Of a stretch of 64,000 bases of DNA, positions 8,377 to 15,430 are shown piece after piece. The notes beneath the pieces were generated by a model that saw only the letters and a list, made by a program, of their open reading frames with translations, was not told the DNA's origin and did not search any database. The stretch spans positions 1,426,001 through 1,490,000 of the forward strand of contig NZ_CP080492.1 in assembly GCF_019464495.1 (NCBI RefSeq), in the 5' to 3' direction. The position numbers were made by a program, and so were the translations under genes. The DNA is from Leucobacter luti (GTDB lineage: Bacteria; Actinomycetota; Actinomycetes; Actinomycetales; Microbacteriaceae). Positions within the stretch are counted from its first letter, which is position 1, and each line of letters opens with the position of its first letter.

Positions 8377-9153
8377 ATGATTTCCCTCGCCGTTTTCGAC
8401 ATGGCCGGAACCACTATTGACGACGGCGGCGCCGTCTACCACGCACTGCAGGATGCGGTGTGCGAGACCGGTGCGACAGTTGCTCCCGCGGATCTGCAGA
8501 CATGGATGGGAACCGAGAAGCGGGCCGCGATCACCGCGCTCATGACGCTGGGGGGCGGCGATCCCCGCCCGGCTGGCGTCGTCGACGCAGCGTTCGACCG
8601 CTTCCGCGAGATCCTTGCTGAGCGCTACGCCGCGACGCCTCCAGCTCCGATCCCCGGGGTGCCCGAGGCGATCGCAGCCCTGCGCGCTTCCGGGATTCGC
8701 GTCGCGCTCACCACCGGATTTTCGCGTGACGTTGCGAGCGGAATCCTCGCCGAGCTGAACTGGTCCGTTGACTCGCGCGGCGCGGCGCGCGCGGACGAGA
8801 GCGGTGCAATGGCTGGCGTCATCCTCGACGCCCTCGTCTGCGGTGACGAGGTGGCAGCCGGGCGGCCAGCGCCGTACATGATTCACCGCGCCATGGAACG
8901 TACAGGCACACTCGCGGTGTCCGAGGTCCTGGTTGCAGGCGATACCGCGGTGGACGTCCAAGCCGGCGCGAATTCCGGCGCAGCGCACTCAATCGGCGTA
9001 CTTACCGGAGAGCTCCAGCGCACAGACTTCCCCGCGGAGCACACGACAGCGGTGCTCGACTCCGTCGCCCAGATTCCCGCCTATCTTGCAGCGGCGGAGC
9101 TCGACGCAGCGGCGGCATACGCGTCGGCTGCGTCGGCGACGTCGTTGTTATAG
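8377..9153 (+). CDS. Phosphonatase-like HAD hydrolase (PhnX-like, TIGR03351 type)
   Basis: Predicted C-P bond hydrolase acting on a phosphono-aldehyde. The 258-residue product has HAD motif I FDMAGTTIDD (nucleophile Asp8), and the cap-domain segment MGTEKRAAI with Lys48 where phosphonatase forms its Schiff base. It also has the motif II-like TTGFSRD, GRPAPYMIHRAM as in PhnX, and the motif IV acidic segment AGDTAVDVQAG. The start at 8377 has AGGAG 5 nt upstream; earlier in-frame codons lie inside gntR and are rejected. The last 24 codons overlap the convergent transglycosylase gene by 73 bp and add an Ala-rich tail longer than the family needs. Confidence 0.85.
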   Translation: MISLAVFDMAGTTIDDGGAVYHALQDAVCETGATVAPADLQTWMGTEKRAAITALMTLGGGDPRPAGVVDAAFDRFREILAERYAATPPAPIPGVPEAIAALRASGIRVALTTGFSRDVASGILAELNWSVDSRGAARADESGAMAGVILDALVCGDEVAAGRPAPYMIHRAMERTGTLAVSEVLVAGDTAVDVQAGANSGAAHSIGVLTGELQRTDFPAEHTTAVLDSVAQIPAYLAAAELDAAAAYASAASATSLL

Positions 9154-9860
9154 GCGATGTTCGGATTGTACGCATCAACCGCGGCGATCCAGTTCTCCGG
9201 AATCGTCAAGTCGCCACCGACCGCGCAGAGCATAGTTGCCGTGCCCCACGCGGCGTCGTCGATCTGGTGCGGATCCGCGGTACCATCGCCCGTTGCATCT
9301 TTGCCGTAGTCCGACCAGGTCTGCGGCAGGAACTGGAGCGGCCCGACCGCCCGGTCCCACATGGGATCGCCGTCGAGCACTCCGCGGTCGGTGTCGGGGA
9401 TCGCGTCGTACACGGTGCCGTCAAGCGCGGGGCCAACGATCTCGGGCACTGCCCGGCCGTTGGCCCCGAGCTTGGCACCGTTGATCGTGCCATGCGCGGA
9501 TTCGACCAGTCCGATCGCAGCGATCGTGTTCCAACCGATGCCGCACCCCGGCGCCTCCTCCTCTCCGAGTAGCGCGGCTTGCGCGTACGCGGTGAGCGCT
9601 CGCTCGGGAATGCCCGTCGCCGTGGCTGTCGCCGCGATCCAAACCGGATCAGCGCGCGGAGCGGAATTCGCCGCCGCCGGTGCGACGCGTTCGGCTGGGG
9701 CATCGTCGACAGGCCGCGCGGCGGAGTCCTTCGCGCTGAGAGCTGCGGCGGCACCGCTCCCCGGTGGCTCGAAGACGCCCAGTGAGAGCGCAGCGCCGAT
9801 GGCACCACATCCCAACCCGAGCACTCCGATCCCGATGATCGCTGCACGCCGCCACTTCAC
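9081..9860 (-). CDS. Secreted lytic transglycosylase (SLT/MltB-like fold)
   Basis: Peptidoglycan-cleaving enzyme of 259 residues. A short N-terminal hydrophobic segment (IIGIGVLGLGCGAIGAALSL) acts as signal or anchor and is followed by an Ala/Pro-rich spacer. The catalytic domain has the Glu in IGLVESAHG, then GPLQFLPQTWSDYGKDATGDG, and the usual AYNPNIAY near the C-terminus. The GTG start overlaps the stop of the upstream HtaA/SLH gene (GTGA), so it is translationally coupled to a haem-cluster surface protein. It may open the wall for export or insertion of the neighbouring proteins. Its 3' end overlaps the phosphonatase-like gene by 73 bp on the other strand. Confidence 0.85.
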   Translation of the reverse strand: MKWRRAAIIGIGVLGLGCGAIGAALSLGVFEPPGSGAAAALSAKDSAARPVDDAPAERVAPAAANSAPRADPVWIAATATATGIPERALTAYAQAALLGEEEAPGCGIGWNTIAAIGLVESAHGTINGAKLGANGRAVPEIVGPALDGTVYDAIPDTDRGVLDGDPMWDRAVGPLQFLPQTWSDYGKDATGDGTADPHQIDDAAWGTATMLCAVGGDLTIPENWIAAVDAYNPNIAYNNDVADAADAYAAAASSSAAAR

Positions 9861-11644
9861 TGCTTCAGTATTCCATCCTGCGCGCGGTAGAGGAACGCTG
9901 CCATCGCCTCACGCGTCACCGAACTCTTGGGCAAATACTTCGGCTTCCCCGAAGCCTGCTCCACACCCGTCGACAACTTCGACGAGTACATCCACGCAAT
10001 CTCCTTCGCGAATTTGTCACCAGATTTCACATCCACAAACGGCGACACCTTCGGAACACCAGACGTGGCACCCTGCAAGCGATACATGAACGCTGCCATC
10101 GCCTCACGCGTCACGGAACTCTTCGGCGCATACTTCGGCTTCCCTGAAGCCTGCGCGATTCCCGTGGACAGGCCCTGCTGATACATCCACGTGATCTCGT
10201 TATAGAACTTGTCACCCGGCTTCACATCAGCAAACGGTGACACCTTCGGGCCAACATACTTCGCACCCTCAGCGCGGTACAAGAACGCAGCCATCGCCTC
10301 ACGCGTCATATTCTGCTTCGGCAAGTACTTCACCGTACCGTTGGACTGCTCCACACCCGTCGTCAACTTCGACGAGTACATCCACGCAATCTCCGTAAAG
10401 AACTTGTGCCCCTTCGGCACATCCGTAAACGGAACCACCACCGGCGGCTTCGGATCGGGAACGAGGGTCTCCGTGAAGCTCAGCGTGATCGGATGCGGGA
10501 TCTTGGAGCTGTCCGTCGCCACGCTGCTCCGCGCGAAAAACAGGTTGATCGCCGGGTGCAGCAGGGACACGAACTCGTTGGGGAAGGAGTCAGCGTACTC
10601 GTGCGCCCACGTGCCCGGAGCCCCAGCCTGCCCGGCCCAGTTCAGCACGATCTCAGCGGAGACCGCCCCCGCAGAGTTCGGCTGCAGCTTCGCGCCGCTA
10701 AAGGTCGCGATGGCGACACGAGTCGGAGCAATGGGGAATTCCTGCGCCCCGAGCAGGTAGGTTCCGCTGAACTCGGCCGTGATATACCCATCTCCGCTTG
10801 CCCCAATGTGCACCCGTGGATCAGAGAAGTCCCAGCGGTTCGCACTCCCTGAAGTGAGGCGCACCGAACCCTCAAAGGAGATCACGCGGTTGCCCGCTTG
10901 GTCACGGGCGCCAGATCCACTCGTGAAAGTGAACGGACGGAAGAAATACGCCTGCTTCTCAGGGATCGTAGTCCCCACGCTCGCCTCGGGCAGCGTCACC
11001 GGCCCAGCGAGCACTTCACGCTCGAACCCCACTTCGAAGTTGCTGAACCAAATGTTCGCAATCGTCCACTCGAGGCGTGCGTCCCCGATCGTTGCGGCGG
11101 ACGCCCCCGAGAGCGCAACATCAGGTACTGCTCGCGCGGTATCCACGACGCGGTATGCGCGAGCGGGACTCTGCGCCGCGGCGAACGCGTTCGGATCACT
11201 CGGACGGAACTGGGCCGTGACCTGCCGCAATCCAGCGGCGGGCCAGGCAGCGGTTTCCACCGTCGCTGTGACGCTCCCTCCGAGTCCCGTGACCGCGGCG
11301 ACTCCGAGCGAGACCGCGCCATCGAAGAATTCGACCTCCCCGGTCAGCGGCGCCTCAGCAGGAACGGAGCCCTCTCCGCTGGCTCCTGCAGCACGTTCGG
11401 GAATCGCTGGGACCCAGGTGATCGTCGCAGTCACCGGAGCAGCCTGCCCCAGCAGGTACACCGTGCGCTCGCCCACCACGGGAGGAGCCACCTGGATCTT
11501 GGTCACCACGGCTTCCTCCTGCTGGCGCGCCGCAGACACCCCCTGTCCGGCACCAACGTCGGGGAGCTGCGCGGATGCGACCCCCGGCGTCCCAACGAGG
11601 GCGCACGCGACGACGGCCCCCGTGAGGATCCTGAGCGTCCTCAT
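9857..11644 (-). CDS. HtaA-domain surface protein with three C-terminal S-layer homology repeats
   Basis: Secreted 595-residue protein. It has a signal peptide ending near GVASA, an Ig-like domain at about 45-165 (GEVEFFDGAVSLG), and an HtaA-like region at about 185-400 (DARLEWTIANIWF, GDGYITAEFSG, NEFVSLLHPA). Three SLH repeats follow, each with FxDV, an EIxWMY(S/Q) core and (T/S)REAMAAF. HtaA regions bind haem in corynebacteria; the canonical Tyr is not obvious here. SLH repeats anchor proteins to wall polymers. The ATG overlaps the haem oxygenase stop (ATGA), and its own stop overlaps the transglycosylase GTG. The SLH-coding 565 bp is almost identical to that at 12435-12999. Confidence 0.85.
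   Translation of the reverse strand: MRTLRILTGAVVACALVGTPGVASAQLPDVGAGQGVSAARQQEEAVVTKIQVAPPVVGERTVYLLGQAAPVTATITWVPAIPERAAGASGEGSVPAEAPLTGEVEFFDGAVSLGVAAVTGLGGSVTATVETAAWPAAGLRQVTAQFRPSDPNAFAAAQSPARAYRVVDTARAVPDVALSGASAATIGDARLEWTIANIWFSNFEVGFEREVLAGPVTLPEASVGTTIPEKQAYFFRPFTFTSGSGARDQAGNRVISFEGSVRLTSGSANRWDFSDPRVHIGASGDGYITAEFSGTYLLGAQEFPIAPTRVAIATFSGAKLQPNSAGAVSAEIVLNWAGQAGAPGTWAHEYADSFPNEFVSLLHPAINLFFARSSVATDSSKIPHPITLSFTETLVPDPKPPVVVPFTDVPKGHKFFTEIAWMYSSKLTTGVEQSNGTVKYLPKQNMTREAMAAFLYRAEGAKYVGPKVSPFADVKPGDKFYNEITWMYQQGLSTGIAQASGKPKYAPKSSVTREAMAAFMYRLQGATSGVPKVSPFVDVKSGDKFAKEIAWMYSSKLSTGVEQASGKPKYLPKSSVTREAMAAFLYRAQDGILKQ
9884..10448 (-). repeat. SLH cassette, copy 1 of a ~565-bp direct repeat
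   Basis: Encodes the three SLH repeats. By eye it matches 12435-12999 with a single difference (a synonymous Pro codon, CCC here and CCG there). The repeats are separated by 2551 bp in the same orientation. Confidence 0.9.
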
Positions 11645-12333
11645 GCCTGGTACTCCTCAAAGCGCGCTTCGAGATCTGCGCCCGCAGCGTTGTTGAGATC
11701 GTAGGCGAGTTGCACTTCCTCGGCGATGCTGTTCCTGTCTGCCTCGCTGAATGGGAACTCATCGAGCAGTGCACGATAGGTGTCTTTGAACGCGCGCGGA
11801 TCCGGGATCTCATCAAACACGTAGAACCGCACCCCGTCGTCGCCCTCGATGCTGTAGCTGTCGCGGAACATCTTCACGATCATCAAGCCGCCCGAGAGGT
11901 CTGCGAGGTACCGAGTGTAGTGGTGCGCGACAAAGTGCGGCAGCGAGCTCGCGGCGACCTCGGTGAGCCGCTCGACATAGCTCGTGATCCCCGGCGTCGC
12001 ATAGCGTGTGCGCGTCACCGTTTCCCACTCGGGCCCAATCCAGTGCGCCAGGTCCGCGCGCAACGCGGGGAGCCTCCGCAACTCGGGCATCGCAAATGCG
12101 AAGTCCTGCCCGTATTGCTCAAGCTGTGTGCTTGTCGCGGCCTCGAGCGCCTCGTACATGAGGAAGTGCTGAGCTGCTTGCGCGGCGATCCCTTCTCTGT
12201 TGAGTCCACCGCGCAGATAGGCGGTGGCGTAGCGCGGTTCAGCGCTGCCCTCGTCTCCGCCGCGGTGGCCGCGGTTCGAGACTCGACGAAGCATCGCCGA
12301 GAGGGGTTCGGTTGTGGTCTGCGGCGCGCTCAT
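11641..12333 (-). CDS. hmuO: Biliverdin-producing haem oxygenase
   Basis: Cytosolic enzyme of 230 residues that opens haem to biliverdin, CO and Fe2+, releasing iron from imported haem. The distal-helix signature is clear in HHYTRYLADLSGGLM, and the following FYVFDEIPDPRAFKDTYRALLD matches the family. The proximal helix is unusual: the axial His normally precedes an (A)E..F..LL.G pattern, but the nearest His here (residue 23, NRGHRGG) is about four positions early relative to YLRGGL. GAGGAG precedes the ATG. It is coupled by ATGA overlap to the HtaA/SLH gene, inside a haem-import cluster, which supports the function. Confidence 0.9.
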   Translation of the reverse strand: MSAPQTTTEPLSAMLRRVSNRGHRGGDEGSAEPRYATAYLRGGLNREGIAAQAAQHFLMYEALEAATSTQLEQYGQDFAFAMPELRRLPALRADLAHWIGPEWETVTRTRYATPGITSYVERLTEVAASSLPHFVAHHYTRYLADLSGGLMIVKMFRDSYSIEGDDGVRFYVFDEIPDPRAFKDTYRALLDEFPFSEADRNSIAEEVQLAYDLNNAAGADLEARFEEYQA

Positions 12334-12422
12334 GTCGCGGTATCTCCTCGATCTGATTCAGGCTGAAGTGTGCGGGGTGGTGAGGTGCAGTCGCTCCCCA
12401 CCACCCCCAACTGCGCGTTGAG

Positions 12423-15329
12423 TTAACTCTTCATGCGGTAGAGGAACGCTGCCATCGCCTCACGCGTCACCGAACTCTTCGGCAAATACTTCGGCTTCCC
12501 CGAAGCCTGCTCCACACCCGTCGACAACTTCGACGAGTACATCCACGCAATCTCCTTCGCGAATTTGTCACCAGATTTCACATCCACAAACGGCGACACC
12601 TTCGGAACACCAGACGTGGCACCCTGCAAGCGATACATGAACGCTGCCATCGCCTCACGCGTCACGGAACTCTTCGGCGCATACTTCGGCTTCCCTGAAG
12701 CCTGCGCGATTCCCGTGGACAGGCCCTGCTGATACATCCACGTGATCTCGTTATAGAACTTGTCACCCGGCTTCACATCAGCAAACGGTGACACCTTCGG
12801 GCCAACATACTTCGCACCCTCAGCGCGGTACAAGAACGCAGCCATCGCCTCACGCGTCATATTCTGCTTCGGCAAGTACTTCACCGTACCGTTGGACTGC
12901 TCCACACCCGTCGTCAACTTCGACGAGTACATCCACGCAATCTCCGTAAAGAACTTGTGCCCCTTCGGCACATCCGTAAACGGAACCACCACCGGCGGCG
13001 CCGCAGCGAAAGCCACATCGACAGCGGACTCATTGATCGCCTGCCGTACTCCACCAGCGCCAATTGCGAAGACCGCGAGACGGTAGTCACCGGTCGGCTT
13101 CTTCGCCATCACGGCGTCGTAGGTGACCCCGGGGAACGTGAAGCTGAAGCTCGCCCGATCGTTCGCATCGCGCGTCCACCGCACGTAGTCTGCCCCGCTC
13201 GCTTCGGTCTCCTGCACCCAGCGGGTCGCGACTGCCACGCGCGTGCCCGACGCCGCGTTCTCTGAGGGCTTCCAGCCACTGTTGGCGATCCAACCGAGTG
13301 AAACGTAGAGGCCTGCCGCCTGCGGCGTTCCCCACATCGTCTGGGCCGAGGCGTCAAAATCAGTTCCCGATACTGTCACGTCGGCGCCCGTACGGGCGAG
13401 CCCGGTCGCGGGTTGCACTGACAGCTTCGGAGCCGCAATGGTCGTCGCGGCGAAGGTGAGGCTGATCGGCTGCGCTGGCTTCGTCAGGTTCGATCCGGTG
13501 GTTCCGGTCTGCAGCAGGAACGAGCGCACGCCCGCATGGACGTGGCGCAAGAACTCGTTGGTGAACGTAGCGCCGGTATAGCCGGCATTCCAGGTGCCAG
13601 CGGCAACCTGCCCTTCGAACAGCGGGGTGGCTGTGAATGCGGTGGTGGCACCGTCACCCGTTGCGGTCCCCCCGGTGAAGGTCGATACGACGATCCGCCC
13701 GGGCGTGAATACCTCGTCGGTCTCCTCAATAACGCTGCCGAGGTACTCGATCTTCGTCTCAGCCGTGATGTAGCCATCGCCCGCCGCGTTCGTGTGCACG
13801 GCGGGGTTCGTGAACGTCCAGCGCGGGATCGAGCCCGAGGTGAGCTGGACCTCGCCGGTGAAGTTCACGACGCGATTGCCCTGTGCATCCTCGAACCCGG
13901 TGCCGGCAGAGAACACGAAGTTCTGGTTCGCACGGTCGTTCACAGTGGCGCCCTCGGGCAGCGGGGCAAGCGCGACGTTGTCGCCGCTCACCACCGTCTT
14001 CGCCGGCCCGCTTCCGAAGCTCACCCAGTTCGCAACTGACCAGTTGAATGTCGCATCCGCAATGCTCTGGGTCTTTGTGCCGAGGGCGATCGCGGACACG
14101 GCCGGAGTGAGATCAACGATACGGAATGTCCGCTCCCCTGACTCGGAGCGTTCATACACCGCAGCATCTGCCGGGGTGAACACGCTCTTCACCTGGTGGG
14201 CGCCGCCAGTGAAGGCCTGAGTCGTCAGCGTTGCCGCACCCTCAGCGACCGGAGCTGAGCCAACGGCCGTGCCGTCAACGAAGAACTCGACGGTACCGGC
14301 TGCTTCAGCGGGGGCCACCGTCGCGTTCAGCGCAACGTCCTTACCCGCGAAGTCCGTCGGGTAGCTCTCGCTCACCTGGGTCGCAAGGGTCGTCGTCGTT
14401 GCGGTGGCCGGATCGTTCACCGTGAGCTGCGCGGGAGCAGAGGTGACGCTGCCAGCGTCGTTCGTCACGATCACGCGCACCTGGGTGCCGGTGGCAGCCG
14501 AAGCCACCTGCGGAAGAGTGAGCGAAGCTTCGGTCGCGCCCGCAACGTTCGCGAATTCAGCGGTTTCGCTCGCACGCGACTGCCACTGGTAGCTCGGCGC
14601 GGGGTTTCCCGTTGCGGTGACAGTGAACGTCGCGTCACCACCAGCAGTGACAACTTGGTCGCTCGGCTGCGCGGTGATGGCTGCGGCCTGGGCGAACGTG
14701 ACCGGGGTGAAGACTTCGACGCCGCCCTGAACCGAACCGTGCGCGCCGATCGTAATCACGCCGCACTGCTGCACGAGGCAGTCGATCTGCTTTCCGGCCT
14801 GAGACGTGAATTGTGCACCGGGGATCACGATCTGCCCAGACCAGTTGCCGCTGGCGTCCATGAACGGGACGCCTGGCTCGGTCTCGTTGCCCGGGTAGTT
14901 CACCATGGTCTGGTTCGTCCCCGCGCCAGGAGCGTAATCGTAGTTCTGGCCGCTCACCCCCTGTTTCGAGGGGCCCCAGCTGCCGGGATCAGCATCACTC
15001 TTCGGAGTCACGACGCCGAACAGCACGTAGGCGCCACCGAAGTTCGAGTTCCAGGCGTTCTTTGTCGCGTACCCGGTGCCGGTGAGGTCAAGTGTGCTCG
15101 GACCGTCGCCTGCGAGTTCGAAGCCTGGCGTGACAGAGAGACTCGGTGAGAAGTCAGCGGAGTTTGTGCCGGTACCGACGCTCTCCCCGTTCGGGGCCGC
15201 GAACGCCGGGGTCGTGACAAGCCCGGAGAAGGCGAGCGCTGCGGTGGTGCCGATCGCTGCAGCGATCGTCAGGCTCCTCCTCGGACCGTTTGTTGCGCTG
15301 GTTCTCAGCGCCGTGCGTGATACTTTCAT
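12423..15329 (-). CDS. Large HtaA/Ig/SLH haem-cluster surface protein
   Basis: Secreted 968-residue protein starting at ATG 15329 (MKVSRTALRT), with AAGGGA close upstream. An earlier in-frame ATG 11 codons up has no ribosome site. Order: signal peptide to about residue 42 (TPAFA); a cysteine-pair module at 55-220 ending IDCLVQQCGVITIGAHG; an Ig-like domain (PSDQVVTAGGDATFTV, YQWQ); a Big_3-like domain (GTVEFFVDG); and an HtaA-like region at about 415-640 (ATFNWSVANWV, GDGYITAETK). Then comes a degenerate cysteine-free module (LSVQPATGLARTGADVTVSG), followed by three SLH repeats nearly identical in DNA to those of the 9857-11644 gene. It is probably a wall-attached haem receptor or relay; haem binding is inferred from family and context. 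Confidence 0.85.
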   Translation of the reverse strand: MKVSRTALRTSATNGPRRSLTIAAAIGTTAALAFSGLVTTPAFAAPNGESVGTGTNSADFSPSLSVTPGFELAGDGPSTLDLTGTGYATKNAWNSNFGGAYVLFGVVTPKSDADPGSWGPSKQGVSGQNYDYAPGAGTNQTMVNYPGNETEPGVPFMDASGNWSGQIVIPGAQFTSQAGKQIDCLVQQCGVITIGAHGSVQGGVEVFTPVTFAQAAAITAQPSDQVVTAGGDATFTVTATGNPAPSYQWQSRASETAEFANVAGATEASLTLPQVASAATGTQVRVIVTNDAGSVTSAPAQLTVNDPATATTTTLATQVSESYPTDFAGKDVALNATVAPAEAAGTVEFFVDGTAVGSAPVAEGAATLTTQAFTGGAHQVKSVFTPADAAVYERSESGERTFRIVDLTPAVSAIALGTKTQSIADATFNWSVANWVSFGSGPAKTVVSGDNVALAPLPEGATVNDRANQNFVFSAGTGFEDAQGNRVVNFTGEVQLTSGSIPRWTFTNPAVHTNAAGDGYITAETKIEYLGSVIEETDEVFTPGRIVVSTFTGGTATGDGATTAFTATPLFEGQVAAGTWNAGYTGATFTNEFLRHVHAGVRSFLLQTGTTGSNLTKPAQPISLTFAATTIAAPKLSVQPATGLARTGADVTVSGTDFDASAQTMWGTPQAAGLYVSLGWIANSGWKPSENAASGTRVAVATRWVQETEASGADYVRWTRDANDRASFSFTFPGVTYDAVMAKKPTGDYRLAVFAIGAGGVRQAINESAVDVAFAAAPPVVVPFTDVPKGHKFFTEIAWMYSSKLTTGVEQSNGTVKYLPKQNMTREAMAAFLYRAEGAKYVGPKVSPFADVKPGDKFYNEITWMYQQGLSTGIAQASGKPKYAPKSSVTREAMAAFMYRLQGATSGVPKVSPFVDVKSGDKFAKEIAWMYSSKLSTGVEQASGKPKYLPKSSVTREAMAAFLYRMKS
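12435..12999 (-). repeat. SLH cassette, copy 2 of a ~565-bp direct repeat
   Basis: Same cassette as 9884-10448 with one synonymous base change seen. The flanking coding sequences, including the two HtaA regions, are clearly diverged, so identity is confined to the anchor. Confidence 0.9.
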
Positions 15330-15374
15330 GATTCCCTTTCTTGCGTTTGGGATGGCGCGCAAGCGCCGGGTGTG

Positions 15375-15408
15375 GTGGATCGGATGCGTGGCTGCGCATC
15401 CGATCCAC
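15375..15408. terminator. Intergenic hairpin between the two largest haem-cluster genes
   Basis: GTGGATCGGATGCG and CGCATCCGATCCAC form a perfect 14-bp stem with a 6-nt loop. The T tract (15409-15414) is on the plus strand, although both flanking genes are on the minus strand. For them it is a stem without a U tail, possibly an attenuator or mRNA-processing barrier inside the operon. Confidence 0.6.
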
Positions 15409-15430
15409 TTTTTTGTGGATGGGTCTGTGC

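Noticed and set aside
9884..12999. The two 565-bp repeats as insertion sequences
   Set aside because: They encode SLH repeats in frame with their proteins, with no transposase, terminal inverted repeats or target duplications.
15409..15414. T tract after the 15375-15408 hairpin as a plus-strand terminator
   Set aside because: No plus-strand gene exists nearby; both flanking genes are on the minus strand, so the T tract is not acting as a normal terminator tail for them.
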